Assembly: GCF_005049235.1 (NCBI RefSeq)
Contig: NZ_SUMD01000004.1
Span: 434,001-498,000, forward strand
Length of the DNA stretch: 64,000 nucleotides
Direction of reading: 5' to 3'
DNA from: Rhodococcus oryzae
GTDB lineage: Bacteria; Actinomycetota; Actinomycetes; Mycobacteriales; Mycobacteriaceae
In this document: piece by piece, positions 21,808 to 33,129 of the stretch
How positions within the stretch are numbered: position 1 is the first letter of the stretch
Layout: each line of letters starts with the position of its first letter
Program-made: the position numbers and the translations under genes
The notes under the pieces: generated by a model
Seen by the model: the letters and a program-made list of their open reading frames with translations, nothing else
Told to the model about the DNA's origin: nothing
Databases searched by the model: none

Positions 21808-23600
21808 TCTCCGGTCGGGTACTGCGTCGGTGAGTGCAGCTTCTCCAGCGTCTTGCCGTTGCCGAGGTACATGTGCACGCCGCAGGGCAGGCAGGGGTCG
21901 AAGCTGCGGACGGTCCGCATGATGTCGATCCCCTTGAAGTGATCGCGATCGTTCTCCTCGAAGATCGGTTGCCCCTGCACCGCGTCCTCGTACGGCCCCG
22001 GTGTGCCGAGGCTGTCGCGGGGGCTGGCGTTCCACGGGGTCGGCGGATAGGGGTGGTAGTTCGCGATCTTTCCGTCCCTGATCACCATGTGGTGTGAGAG
22101 CACACCGCGAACCGCCTCGGTGAAACCGCAGCCGATGCCCTCGTCGGGAACGTCGAACTTCTCCCAGGTCTTGGTGCGCCCGGCCCGGATCTCCACGAGG
22201 GCCTTCTCCGCGAAGTGGAGCGCGCAGGCCGCCGCATAGGCCTGGAAATAGGTCCGGGCGCGGTTGCGTTCGATGGTGTTGCTGCCGTGCTCCGGGATCT
22301 TCCATTCGAGCGAAACCGGGCCCTTGAGCGCGGTTTTCGGGAGGTTGATCTGCACGCTGCGGCCGGTCGACTTCACGTACCCGATGTCGACGAGCCCGGC
22401 CAGCGCCGTCGACCACAGGCGGGCCAGCGGCCCACCGCCGGTGTCCAGCGCGAGGTGGTCGGTGCCGTCGAACCACCTGGGCGACATCACCCAGCTGTAC
22501 TTGTCCTCGAGGTCGCGTTTCTGCGGCTGCGGGTTGGTGTGCTGGTTCCACGGGTGCCGCCGGTCGACCGGATTGCCAAGCGGGTCCTGCTTGACGAACG
22601 TCTCCTGGTCGCTCCAATCGTCGTAGTACGACGAGCCCAGCAGGATCCGGATGCCCAGGTTGATGTCGACGAGATCGGTGGTGACCAGCTTGCCGTCGAC
22701 GACGACCCCGGGGGTGACGAACATCTTCCGGCCCCAGTTGGTCATGTCCTTGTACTCGAAGTTGCAGTGCTCGGGGTCCTGGAACGAGCCCCAGCAACCG
22801 AGCAGCGTCCGGCGCAGGCCCACCTTCTCGTACCCGGGAATCGCCTCGTAGAAGAAGTCGAACAGGTCGTCGTGCATGGGCACGACCTTCTTCATGAATT
22901 CCACGTACCGCATCAACCGGGTCATGTAGTCCGTCATCAGCTGGATGGTGGCCACCGTCCCGACCCCGCCCGGATAGAGCGTGGACGGGTGCACGTGCCG
23001 ACCCTCCATGAGGCAGAACATCTCTCGGGTCGCCCGGCTGACCTGGAGCGCCTCGCGATAGAACTCGCCGGTGAACGGGTTGAGCGAACGCATGATGTCC
23101 GCGATCGTGCGGTACCCGTGTTCGCCCGCCCGCGGCGCCTGGGTGTTCTCGGCCTTGGCGAGCACGCCGGGGTTCGTCTCCGACACCATCTTCTCGCAGT
23201 AGTCCACGCCGACCAGGTTCTCCTGAAAGATGTTGTGGTCGAACATGTACTCGGCGGCCTCACCGAGATTCACGATCCATTCCCCGAGGTGCGGCGGCTT
23301 CACGCCATAGGCCATGTTCTGCGTGTAGCAGGAACACGTCGCGTGGTTGTCACCGCAGATGCCGCAGATGCGGCTCGTGATGAAATGCGCGTCGCGGGGA
23401 TCCTTGCCCTTCATGAACAACGAGTAGCCGCGAAAGATGGACGAGGTGCTGTGGCATTCCACCACCTCTCGGTTGTCGAAATCGATCTTGGTGTAGATGC
23501 CGAGACTGCCCACGATGCGGGTGATCGGATCCCAGGCCATTTCCACGAGGCCGCCGGGGTCCGTCTGCTTGTGCGACGGCTCGGGGATGATCTGTGTCAT
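21804..23600 (-). CDS. hhyL: group 1h [NiFe]-hydrogenase large subunit
   Basis: 598 aa. Nickel-site motifs L1 'RICGICGDNHATCS' (about 77-90) and L2 'DPCLPCGVH' (about 568-576) supply the four cysteine ligands. About 22 residues follow the L2 His and should be cleaved by the maturation protease at 17510. No signal peptide; the catalytic subunit stays cytoplasmic unless carried. Group 1h enzymes oxidise H2 at atmospheric concentration during carbon starvation. Start ATG at 23600; hhyS lies 24 nt upstream. Confidence 0.96.
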   Translation of the reverse strand: MTQIIPEPSHKQTDPGGLVEMAWDPITRIVGSLGIYTKIDFDNREVVECHSTSSIFRGYSLFMKGKDPRDAHFITSRICGICGDNHATCSCYTQNMAYGVKPPHLGEWIVNLGEAAEYMFDHNIFQENLVGVDYCEKMVSETNPGVLAKAENTQAPRAGEHGYRTIADIMRSLNPFTGEFYREALQVSRATREMFCLMEGRHVHPSTLYPGGVGTVATIQLMTDYMTRLMRYVEFMKKVVPMHDDLFDFFYEAIPGYEKVGLRRTLLGCWGSFQDPEHCNFEYKDMTNWGRKMFVTPGVVVDGKLVTTDLVDINLGIRILLGSSYYDDWSDQETFVKQDPLGNPVDRRHPWNQHTNPQPQKRDLEDKYSWVMSPRWFDGTDHLALDTGGGPLARLWSTALAGLVDIGYVKSTGRSVQINLPKTALKGPVSLEWKIPEHGSNTIERNRARTYFQAYAAACALHFAEKALVEIRAGRTKTWEKFDVPDEGIGCGFTEAVRGVLSHHMVIRDGKIANYHPYPPTPWNASPRDSLGTPGPYEDAVQGQPIFEENDRDHFKGIDIMRTVRSFDPCLPCGVHMYLGNGKTLEKLHSPTQYPTGE

Positions 23601-23624
23601 CGAATTGCCTCTCGACAGGTCGAG

Positions 23625-24680
23625 CTACCAGGTACGTACTGCTCCCGTTTCGAGTGTGGAACCCGGATTGCGCCAACGCGGTTCCTTCTCCACCGTTCGT
23701 GCGGTCACGTGACGCAGGCGTCGGATGACGGAGCCGTAGAGCCCCGACGCCGTGCTCGAGACCAGGCCGCCGGGTGGCTCGTCCATGAATGGCATGAACT
23801 TGTCGGGGAACCCGGGCATGGTGCACCCGATGCAGATGCCGCCGACGTTCGGGCATCCGCCGAGCCCGTTCATCCAGCCGCGCTTGGGGACGTTGCACTT
23901 GACCACCGGGCCCCAGCACCCCAGCTTCACAAGGCAGGTCGGCGATCCGTACTCGGTGGCGAACTCACCCTGCTCGTAGTAACCACCGCGGTCGCAACCC
24001 TCGTGCACCGTGGCACCGAACAGCCACTGCGGGCGCAACGCCTCGTCGAGCGGGATCATCGGGGCCTGATCGGTCGCCATGTACAGCAGGTAGGTCAGCG
24101 TCTCGGACAGGTTGTCCGGCTGGATCGGGCAGCCGGGCACACAGACGATCGGGATCCCGGCCTTGGACTTCCATTCCCAGCCGAGGTAGTCGGGTACGCC
24201 CATCGCACCGGTGGGATTGCCCGCCATCGCGTGGATTCCGCCGTAGGTCGCGCAGGTCCCGGCCGCGACGATCGCGGTCGCCTTGGGCGCGAGACGGTCG
24301 AGCCACTCGCTCGTCGTCACGGGTTGTCCGGTGGCCGGGTCACTCCCGAAGCCGCACCAGTAACCCTCGTCGTGCAGCTTCTCGTTGGGGATCGATCCCT
24401 CGACCACCAGCACGAACGGTTCGAGTTCGCCGCGATCGGCCTTCCAGAACCACTCGAGGAAGTCGTCGGCGCCGCCGGTCGGTCCGCACTCGAAATCGAT
24501 CAGGGGCCAGTGGACGGCGATCTTCGGCAAGCCCGGAAGGGCACCGAGGGCGATCTCCTCGATGCTGGGCTGGGTGGCAGCAGTCAGTGCCACCGAATCG
24601 CCATCACAACTGAGACCCGCGTTGATCCACAGCACGTGGATCAACGTTTCTTCGGCTTTGACTGCCGCCTCCGTTGGCAT
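23625..24680 (-). CDS. hhyS: group 1h [NiFe]-hydrogenase small subunit
   Basis: 351 aa Fe-S electron-transfer subunit with no Tat signal peptide, typical of group 1h. The proximal-cluster motif is 'LSCDGDS' (Cys25, Asp28): Asp takes the place of the usual second Cys, as reported for the oxygen-insensitive actinobacterial-type enzymes. Other ligands lie in 'AAGTCATYGG', 'CVPGCPIQPDN', 'CDRGGYYE', 'CLVKLGCWGPVVKC' and 'GICIGCTMPGFPDK'. GGAGAG lies before the ATG. Expression probably starts in the 134-bp gap to hypB. Confidence 0.96.
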   Translation of the reverse strand: MPTEAAVKAEETLIHVLWINAGLSCDGDSVALTAATQPSIEEIALGALPGLPKIAVHWPLIDFECGPTGGADDFLEWFWKADRGELEPFVLVVEGSIPNEKLHDEGYWCGFGSDPATGQPVTTSEWLDRLAPKATAIVAAGTCATYGGIHAMAGNPTGAMGVPDYLGWEWKSKAGIPIVCVPGCPIQPDNLSETLTYLLYMATDQAPMIPLDEALRPQWLFGATVHEGCDRGGYYEQGEFATEYGSPTCLVKLGCWGPVVKCNVPKRGWMNGLGGCPNVGGICIGCTMPGFPDKFMPFMDEPPGGLVSSTASGLYGSVIRRLRHVTARTVEKEPRWRNPGSTLETGAVRTW

Positions 24681-24694
24681 CAGTGCCGCTCTCC

Positions 24695-24789
24695 GGGGCA
24701 GGGCTGTGCCCCTACGTCATCGGAGTCGACCCTCGGCCCACTTGTATGACGCTCATCACGGTCTACACCCGCCGGAAGAACCTTGTCAA
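24695..24789 (-). promoter_or_regulatory. candidate hhyS promoter and leader hairpin
   Basis: On the minus strand TTGACA (24789-24784) is followed after 18 nt by TAGACC (24765-24760), a weak -10. Closer to the gene GGGGCA/TGCCCC (24695-24700 and 24707-24712) can form a leader hairpin just before the ribosome site. Suggestive only. Confidence 0.35.
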
Positions 24790-24814
24790 TGGTCGCAGGA
24801 TCGTCACGGCGCCC

Positions 24815-25630
24815 CTATTGCGCGTCAATCCATGTGTACCAATCGATTACGCCCTCGCCCGACACCGCCGAGACCGGCACGATCTGAACGTCCGGGTTCA
24901 CCGACCGCGCGTGTCGCGAGCACGCCTCGAGATCGAAGTCGACATACGGCAACAGATCGGTCTTGTTGATGATCACCAGCCCCGCTGCCGCGAACATGTG
25001 CGGGTACTTGAGCGGCTTGTCCGACCCCTCGGTCACCGAGATCACCACCACCTTGCTGCGCTCGCCGAGATCGAACAGGGCCGGGCAGACGAGGTTGCCG
25101 ACGTTCTCCACGAACAGCAGTGATCCGCTGGGCGGGTCGAGCGTGTCGAGGGCGCGCCGCATCATCTCGGCGTCGAGGTGACAGCCGGCACCCGTGTTGA
25201 CCTGCACCACCGAACATCCCGTGGCCTTGATCCGTTCGGCGTCGAGCAACGTCTCCTGATCGCCCTCGATGACGGAGATCGGGCGCGCGCTGCCGAGTTC
25301 ACGGATGGTGCGCTCGAGCAACGTGGTCTTGCCCGCGCCCGGCGAACTCGTCAGGTTGAAGGCGAGGATGTCGCGGGCGGCCAGCCATTCCCGAATCTCC
25401 TGTGCGAGCAGGTCGTTCTTCGCGAGCACCTTCTGCTCGAGCGAGATCGTCTCGGTCGGCGGCAGGTGTTCGTGCGGATGATCGTCGTGGTCGTGCTGGT
25501 GCGCGTGATCATGTGAGTGGGCAGGGTCGTGTGGATGAGCGTGATCGTGATCGTGATCGTGACCGGCATGGTCGTGAGGCACCGTGATCACCGCACCCGC
25601 GTGGTCGCCGCATCCGCATGTTGCACACAT
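24815..25630 (-). CDS. hypB: HypB, nickel-binding GTPase for hydrogenase maturation
   Basis: 271 aa. N-terminal 'MCATCGCG' high-affinity nickel motif, then a His/Asp-rich stretch (about residues 19-53) that can store nickel, then a SIMIBI GTPase domain with P-loop 'SSPGAGKTTLLE' (about 93-104), 'IEGDQETLLDAERI', 'NTGAGCHLDAEM' (metal-site Cys-His) and 'INKTDLLPY'. It delivers nickel to the large subunit with HypA. It starts 3 nt after hypA; hhyS follows 134 nt downstream. Confidence 0.97.
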   Translation of the reverse strand: MCATCGCGDHAGAVITVPHDHAGHDHDHDHAHPHDPAHSHDHAHQHDHDDHPHEHLPPTETISLEQKVLAKNDLLAQEIREWLAARDILAFNLTSSPGAGKTTLLERTIRELGSARPISVIEGDQETLLDAERIKATGCSVVQVNTGAGCHLDAEMMRRALDTLDPPSGSLLFVENVGNLVCPALFDLGERSKVVVISVTEGSDKPLKYPHMFAAAGLVIINKTDLLPYVDFDLEACSRHARSVNPDVQIVPVSAVSGEGVIDWYTWIDAQ

Positions 25631-25633
25631 AGC

Positions 25634-25963
25634 TCAGCTCACTTCCATCGACATGATCCGCAGTTCGCGACCCGATAGGATCTCCACGTCCGCGCTCCCG
25701 CAGCGGCACAGCACCACCAGATCGGTCAGCTCGAAATCCGCCCCGCAGCCGCGACAGTGCGCCCTGCCCGGCGGCTGATCGATCGCCAGGCTGGCACCCT
25801 CCATCACGGTGCCCTCGGTCGCCAGCTCGAAACAGAACTGCATCGAATCGGGAACCACGGCGCAGAGCGTGCCCACCTCGATCGTGACCCGCCGCACCCG
25901 CCTGCCCGCCGCACGCTCGCACACCGCGTCGACGACGCTCTGGGTGATCGACATCTCGTGCAT
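25634..25963 (-). CDS. hypA: HypA, nickel metallochaperone
   Basis: 109 aa. Start ATG at 25963 is preferred over the GTG at 25966 because HypA uses its N-terminal Met-His-Glu ('MHEMSITQSVVDAV') as nickel ligands. A zinc site of two Cys pairs follows ('HCRGCGADFE' and 'LCRCGSADVE', about 70-95). It passes nickel to HypB and the hydrogenase large subunit, and in some bacteria also to urease, present here at 34-38 kb. Confidence 0.95.
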   Translation of the reverse strand: MHEMSITQSVVDAVCERAAGRRVRRVTIEVGTLCAVVPDSMQFCFELATEGTVMEGASLAIDQPPGRAHCRGCGADFELTDLVVLCRCGSADVEILSGRELRIMSMEVS

Positions 25964-26029
25964 CACGGCCTCGCTCCGGCCTCGGTGGAATTCACCCTAG
26001 GACGCGGCCACCACGGGCACAACGGTTCG

Positions 26030-27172
26030 TCACTCAGGTGACGCCGCCTTCTCAGGTGACGGCGACGACGCCAGACCGGACTCCCAGCGCGCCTGCACGC
26101 CGCCGTACTGCCACACCAGCACGGCGGTCAGCCAGGTGCCGATGAACAGCCCGACGATGATGAACCCCATCGCCCCCAGGTCGAGCGCGCCGATCCACCC
26201 GAGCAGCCCGTCGGTGACGTCGAACTTCGCAGCGAGGAGCGAGATGATCTCCTGCGCACCGATGAGCATCGCGACCAGCACCGACAGCCCCGTGACCACG
26301 AGGTTGTAGTAGATCTTGCGGAGCGGCCTCGCCAGCGCCCAGCCGTAGGCGAAGTTCATGAACGAGCCGTCGATCGAATCGAACAACGACATGCCCGCGC
26401 AGAACAGGATCGGCAACACCAGGATCGAGTACCAGGGCAGCCCGGTCGCGGCCGCGCCACCCGCGATGACGAGCAGCCCCACCTCGGTGACCGTGTCGAA
26501 GCCCATCCCGAAGAGCAGCCCCACCGGATACATGTGCCACGGCGCGCGGACCGCGGCGACCACCGGCTTCAGCACCCGGTTGAGGGCTCCCCGATTGTCG
26601 AGTTCCCGCTCCAGCCGCGCCTCGTCGTAGGCACCCCTCTTCATCTCGCGGAACACCCGGTGGATCGCGATGAACGACATCAGGTTGAGCAGGCCGATGA
26701 GCAGCAGAAAGGTCCCCGAGACCAGGGTGCCGAACACTCCCGTCCAGCGCGTGAGATCGGACTTGTCGTCGGACAGGCTCGCAGCGATCTCCCGCACCCC
26801 GAACGCCAGCAGCGCCACGAGCACGAACACGATCGTGGAATGCCCTAGGGAGAACCAGAATCCGACCGACATCGGCTTCTTGTTCTCCGCGACGAGCTTC
26901 CTGGTGGTGTTGTCGATGGCCGCGATGTGGTCGGCGTCGAATGCGTGCCGCATGCCGAGCGTGTACGCGGTGACACCGAGCCCGACGCCGAAGGCGGACC
27001 CATGGACCATGTACTGCCCGGGAACGACGACGACGAACAGCACACCCCACCCGATGACGTTGAGGGCGAGCACCGTGACCGCCATGCCGACGAGGCTGCG
27101 TCGCTCACCGCGATCGAGGTCTCGCCATGCGCGGATCAGCCCGGTGCGGGTGAAGCGGGATGTCACGGTCAT
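26030..27172 (-). CDS. NiCoT-family nickel/cobalt permease (HoxN/NixA type)
   Basis: 380 aa with about eight membrane segments. The NiCoT signature 'RHAFDADHIAAIDNTTRK' (HX4DH) lies in the second helix and 'GFWFSLGHSTIVF', 'LLFGMGFDTVTE' are the other conserved motifs. ATG at 27172 is preferred (GAGGAACG 5 nt upstream); an in-frame ATG at 27214 would add 14 residues. It lies upstream of hypA on the same strand and probably supplies nickel for both hydrogenase and urease. A TATAGG -10-like element sits at 27224-27219. Confidence 0.93.
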   Translation of the reverse strand: MTVTSRFTRTGLIRAWRDLDRGERRSLVGMAVTVLALNVIGWGVLFVVVVPGQYMVHGSAFGVGLGVTAYTLGMRHAFDADHIAAIDNTTRKLVAENKKPMSVGFWFSLGHSTIVFVLVALLAFGVREIAASLSDDKSDLTRWTGVFGTLVSGTFLLLIGLLNLMSFIAIHRVFREMKRGAYDEARLERELDNRGALNRVLKPVVAAVRAPWHMYPVGLLFGMGFDTVTEVGLLVIAGGAAATGLPWYSILVLPILFCAGMSLFDSIDGSFMNFAYGWALARPLRKIYYNLVVTGLSVLVAMLIGAQEIISLLAAKFDVTDGLLGWIGALDLGAMGFIIVGLFIGTWLTAVLVWQYGGVQARWESGLASSPSPEKAASPE

Positions 27173-27285
27173 GACGTTCCTCGATGGGCGCGAGAACCGA
27201 GCCGATGCCGTCACTCAGCCTATACCTGCACAGTTGTTCACTTGAAGCCCTTGACCGCCGGTATCTGGCCGTGGCCACCGCCAGG

Positions 27286-28731
27286 TCAGCGAAACCCAAT
27301 TGGCTGAATTGTGCCGGCTTCTCGGGCCGCGGGCCGGCGGGCGAGCGTGACGCACGTGATCGCCGTGACTGCCATTGCCGCGATCCCGATCCATGCCGCG
27401 GTTGTATAGGCGTCGTCGGTCGGGAAGAGATGCCCGCTAGGAGTGCCGGCGGCCAACACCAGGCCACCAATTGCACTTCCGAGCGAGAAGCCGACGCTGC
27501 GCACGACCTGGTTGAAGCTCATGGCGCTCGTCGTCTCATCCGTCGGGGTGACGGCCAGGATGACGGAGGGCATCGCCGCCGAGAAACCGCCGACGCCGAA
27601 GCCGAGGACCGCCATCGATACCAGCAACTCGGCGAGGTTCGAGCGGGCGGCAACAAACAGGGCAAAAGCAAACAGCACGATGATGGCGCTACCGGCCAGA
27701 AGTGGCGGCGCACCGATACGCTCGCGCAGGCGAGGCGTGAGCTTGCCTGCGACGAATCCCAGCAGCGAGAACGGAACCAGCACGAGCCCGGCAACGAAGG
27801 TGGTGAGCCCGAAGCCGTAACCGGCGCTCTGCGGCGTCTGGGCGTAGCGCGTGATGAGGGTCAGCAGCAGGTACATGCCCACGCCACCGACGAGCATCGC
27901 GGCGTTTGCTCCGGCGACGGCGGGGTGTCGCATCAGCCGGATATCGACAAGCGGCGCCGAGCTACGGCGTTCGTAGGCCGCCCAGATGCCGAGCAGGAGT
28001 GCGGCGGTCGCAGCCAGAGCCACCGCGAGGCCGAGGTGTCGGATCCACAGGCCCGTCTCGCTCGCCAGGAGAAGGACGAGGAACAGTCCGCCTGCCAGGA
28101 GTAACGCGCCAGGTTTGTCGACCCGGGCCGAGCGCCCCTCGGGTGGTACGGGCATGCTGCGCAGGGCCGCCAGGAACGCGACGGCGGTGACGAACACCCC
28201 GAGTCCGTACGCGACGCGTACACCGCCGAGTTCGGTGAGCAACCCTGCCAGCGGGTAGCCGATGCCGACACCGACGGTGGAGGCCACCGACACCAGGGCG
28301 ATCGTGGCGGCCGCGCGATCTTCGGGAAGATGATCACGGGCGACGCCCATCATCAGCGCGGTCAACCCCAAGCCGACGCCCTGAGCCGCCCGGCCGACGA
28401 GCAGCCAGGCGAAGGGCAGCGGAAGCACCGTGAGCACGCTTCCCGCCACCACGACCCCGAGCGTGGCGAGGATGGTGCCGCGGCGATGAGGACCGGCCCC
28501 CAAGCGGCCGAGAACAGGCGTGGCGATGGCGCCGGTCAGCAGGGTGATGGTGAGAGTCCACTGCGCGCTGGCCAGGGACACATCGAATGTGGTCGCCACG
28601 CTGGTGATCAGCGGCGCCCCGAGGCTGCCGACCGCTGCGACGACCAGGGCGATGAACACCAGCGACGGGACCAGCATCCGCGGTTCGGGCCGCCTCGACG
28701 ATGGCTTCACACGCCGCAGACTACTGATCAT
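27286..28731 (-). CDS. MFS transporter, drug-exporter (DHA2) type
   Basis: About 481 aa (start uncertain: ATG 28731, or ATG 28677 for a version beginning 'MLVPSLVFIALVV') with around 14 hydrophobic segments. Family motifs include 'WTLTITLLTGAIATPVLGRL' in helix 2-3, 'GRAAQGVGLGLTALMMG' and 'LVSVASTVGVGIGYPLAGLL' (antiporter motif C). Likely a proton-driven exporter of small organic compounds. It has no evident link to the hydrogenase genes and has its own promoter in the 140 bp before the NTF2-like gene. Confidence 0.88.
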   Translation of the reverse strand: MISSLRRVKPSSRRPEPRMLVPSLVFIALVVAAVGSLGAPLITSVATTFDVSLASAQWTLTITLLTGAIATPVLGRLGAGPHRRGTILATLGVVVAGSVLTVLPLPFAWLLVGRAAQGVGLGLTALMMGVARDHLPEDRAAATIALVSVASTVGVGIGYPLAGLLTELGGVRVAYGLGVFVTAVAFLAALRSMPVPPEGRSARVDKPGALLLAGGLFLVLLLASETGLWIRHLGLAVALAATAALLLGIWAAYERRSSAPLVDIRLMRHPAVAGANAAMLVGGVGMYLLLTLITRYAQTPQSAGYGFGLTTFVAGLVLVPFSLLGFVAGKLTPRLRERIGAPPLLAGSAIIVLFAFALFVAARSNLAELLVSMAVLGFGVGGFSAAMPSVILAVTPTDETTSAMSFNQVVRSVGFSLGSAIGGLVLAAGTPSGHLFPTDDAYTTAAWIGIAAMAVTAITCVTLARRPAAREAGTIQPIGFR

Positions 28732-28871
28732 CGACTCGACACATCCAGTGGAAGACCTGTGTGTGGCGAGCTCCACAGGTCACCGAAGCGGTGCTCACCG
28801 GACCGGACGACCCGGCACGTAACCGCCTCCGACGAGGCAGTCGCGGTGGTCGTCCGGCCGGGAGGCACGCC

Positions 28872-29234
28872 TCAGGCGGACGGCACCTTGTCGAGGAAGC
28901 CGAGCACGTGGATCAGCCGGCCGTCCGCGTCGCGCTCGATCACGTCGAACCCCTCGATCAGGTCCTCCGCACCCGCGGGCCCGAGCTGCCAGCCGAACCT
29001 CGCCTGGTCGTGGTGACCGTCGACCGGGCCGTTGAGCCGGAAGCTCATCCCGGCGAACTGCTGCTGCACGGCGCCGATGGTGGCGTCGATCTCGGCCCGT
29101 CCGGTGGCCGCGGCCATCGGGTCCACGTACCGGCCGTCGGCCGCCCACAGCGCGTCGATCGCGGCGCGACGCCGGTCCGCATCGGTCTCGTTCCACACCG
29201 CGATGTACTGGGCCGCAAGGTTCTCGAAGGTCAT
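28872..29234 (-). CDS. NTF2-like/SnoaL-fold protein
   Basis: 120 aa with the cone-shaped NTF2-like pattern: helix 'FENLAAQYIAVWNETDADRR', 'DALWAADGRYVDPMAAATGR', then beta-strands ending 'DGRLIHVLGFLDK'. Such proteins are small hydrolases, isomerases or ligand-binding proteins. AGGAG lies 8 nt before the ATG. It is divergent from the XRE regulator at 29368 with a shared palindrome between them, so it is probably that regulator's target. Substrate unknown. Confidence 0.85.
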   Translation of the reverse strand: MTFENLAAQYIAVWNETDADRRRAAIDALWAADGRYVDPMAAATGRAEIDATIGAVQQQFAGMSFRLNGPVDGHHDQARFGWQLGPAGAEDLIEGFDVIERDADGRLIHVLGFLDKVPSA

Positions 29235-29316
29235 GTCGTCACTCCTGTCGGATGTCGCGGTGGCCGCCTCGGCCCCCGTCGGAACACAACTCTGACCGTC
29301 ACGGTGCGCCGCGTCG

Positions 29317-29333
29317 ATTACCTCCGAGGTAAT
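29317..29333. promoter_or_regulatory. perfect 17-bp palindromic operator
   Basis: ATTACCTC-c-GAGGTAAT: two perfect 8-bp arms around one central base, in the 133-bp gap between the divergent NTF2-like and XRE genes. A TAGGGT -10 element (29356-29361) lies 6 nt before the XRE ATG, which implies a leaderless transcript starting at the ATG, with the palindrome near its -35 region. Confidence 0.75.
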
Positions 29334-29367
29334 GGCGGCGCTTCCCGGGCCGCCCTAGGGTTGCCTC

Positions 29368-31558
<2,191 letters not shown>

Positions 31559-31589
31559 TCACGGCCGCATGCGGGTGCCCGTGATCCCC

Positions 31590-31639
31590 GTCACCGCGGT
31601 GACCGATCCCACCCGTGCCGCAGGCGCGACACGGGTGGG
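31590..31639. repeat. two palindromes between gdhA and ndh
   Basis: A perfect 14-bp palindrome GTCACCGCGGTGAC (31590-31603) is followed by a 10-bp-arm inverted repeat (CCCACCCGTG 31608-31617, complement 31630-31639, 12-nt loop). Both lie in the 221-bp divergent gap between gdhA and ndh. They could be regulator sites for either gene. Confidence 0.55.
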
Positions 31640-31719
31640 CGCGGACCTGACTTGCCGGGACGGGAGGTGAGCCTGGGACTACCGTGAGATTCGTCATCCA
31701 GATCTGCGGAGGAGCGTCA

Positions 31720-33129
31720 ATGAGCATCCAGACGGTGGAATCGCGCCGCCATCGCGTCGTGGTCATCGGTTCCGGTTTCGGCGGACTGTTCGGTGCGCAG
31801 GCACTCAAACGCGCCGACGTCGACGTCACCCTCATCGCTCGCACCACCCACCACCTCTTCCAGCCGTTGCTCTACCAGGTGGCGACCGGCATCCTCTCGG
31901 TCGGCGACATCGCCCCCGCGACCCGCCTGGTCCTGCGCAAGCAGAAGAACACCCAGGTATTGCTCGGCGACGTTCTCGAGGTCGACCTCGAGGCCAAGAC
32001 CGTCACCTCACGACTGCTCGAGCGAGAGACGGTCACCGAGTTCGACAGCCTGATCGTCGCCGCGGGCGCCGGTCAGTCCTACTTCGGCAACGACCAGTTC
32101 GCCGAGTTCGCGCCCGGCATGAAGACCATCGACGACGCCCTCGAACTGCGCGGCCGCATCCTCGGCGCCTTCGAACAGGCCGAGCTCTCCAACGACCCGG
32201 AGGAGCGCGCCCGGCTGCTCACCTTCGTCGTGGTCGGCGCGGGCCCCACCGGCGTCGAACTGGCCGGCCAGATCGCCGAGCTGGCCCATCGCACCCTCAC
32301 CGGCGCCTTCCGGAACATCGACTCCCGCGAGTCCCGGGTGATCCTGCTCGACGGCGCCCCGGCGGTGCTCCCCGTCTACGGCGGCAAGCTCAGCGAGAAG
32401 GCGGCCGCGCGGCTCGAGAAGCTGGGCGTCGAGATCCAGCTCAACGCGATGGTCACCGACGTCGACGTGGACGGCCTGGTCGTCAAGGAGAAGGACGGCA
32501 CCGAGCGCCGCATCGACTCGCAGTGCAAGGTGTGGTCCGCGGGCGTGCAGGCCAGCCCGCTGGGCAAGCAGCTCGCGGCGCAGTCCGGCGCCGAGATCGA
32601 CCGCGCCGGCCGCGTGCACGTCAACCCCGACCTGTCGCTGCCCGGGTACCCCAACGTCTACGTCATCGGCGACATGATGTCGCTCGACAACCTGCCCGGA
32701 CTGGCGCAGGTCGCGATGCAGGGCGGCAAGTACGCCGCCAAGCAGATCAAGGCCACCGTCGCGGGTGAGTCCCCCGAGACGCGGCACCCCTTCAAGTACT
32801 TCGACAAGGGCTCGATGGCGACCATCTCCCGCTTCAGCGCGGTCGCGAAGGTCGGCAAGCTGGAGATCAGCGGTTTCATCGGCTGGGTCGCGTGGCTGGT
32901 GATCCACCTGATGTACCTGGTCGGCTTCCGCAGCAAGTTCTCCACGATCCTGTCCTGGACCGTCAGCTTCCTCGGCCGCGGCCGCGCACAGATGGCATCG
33001 ACGGAACAGCAGGTGTTCGCGCGCAACGCGATCGACCTGTTGCAGGACTACGAGCGAGCCAAGGACGCAGGCCTGATCGGCGATCCGCTGGCGGTCTCCA
33101 CCGGTGAGGAGCGGGAGAAGGCGGGCTAG
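31720..33129 (+). CDS. ndh: type II NADH:quinone oxidoreductase (NDH-2)
   Basis: 469 aa, single-subunit, non-proton-pumping NADH dehydrogenase. FAD motif 'VVVIGSGFGGLFGAQALK' (about 13-30), NADH motif 'VVVGAGPTGVELAGQIAEL' (about 171-190), 'YVIGDMMS' and a C-terminal amphipathic membrane segment ('GFIGWVAWLVIHLMYLVGF', about 385-403). GGAGGAGC precedes ATG 31720. Feeds electrons into the menaquinone pool in parallel with the nuo complex at 38.7-54.7 kb. Its TAG and that of the convergent arsR gene abut inside GGCTAGCTAGCC. Confidence 0.93.
   Translation: MSIQTVESRRHRVVVIGSGFGGLFGAQALKRADVDVTLIARTTHHLFQPLLYQVATGILSVGDIAPATRLVLRKQKNTQVLLGDVLEVDLEAKTVTSRLLERETVTEFDSLIVAAGAGQSYFGNDQFAEFAPGMKTIDDALELRGRILGAFEQAELSNDPEERARLLTFVVVGAGPTGVELAGQIAELAHRTLTGAFRNIDSRESRVILLDGAPAVLPVYGGKLSEKAAARLEKLGVEIQLNAMVTDVDVDGLVVKEKDGTERRIDSQCKVWSAGVQASPLGKQLAAQSGAEIDRAGRVHVNPDLSLPGYPNVYVIGDMMSLDNLPGLAQVAMQGGKYAAKQIKATVAGESPETRHPFKYFDKGSMATISRFSAVAKVGKLEISGFIGWVAWLVIHLMYLVGFRSKFSTILSWTVSFLGRGRAQMASTEQQVFARNAIDLLQDYERAKDAGLIGDPLAVSTGEEREKAG

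Noticed and set aside
22215-24749. 844-codon plus-strand frame opposite the hydrogenase genes
   Set aside because: Antisense shadow of hhyL and hhyS caused by high GC; no motif in its translation.
25400-25610. Tandem repeats as a separate element
   Set aside because: The repeated GTGATC-like units simply encode the His/Asp-rich nickel-binding stretch of HypB.
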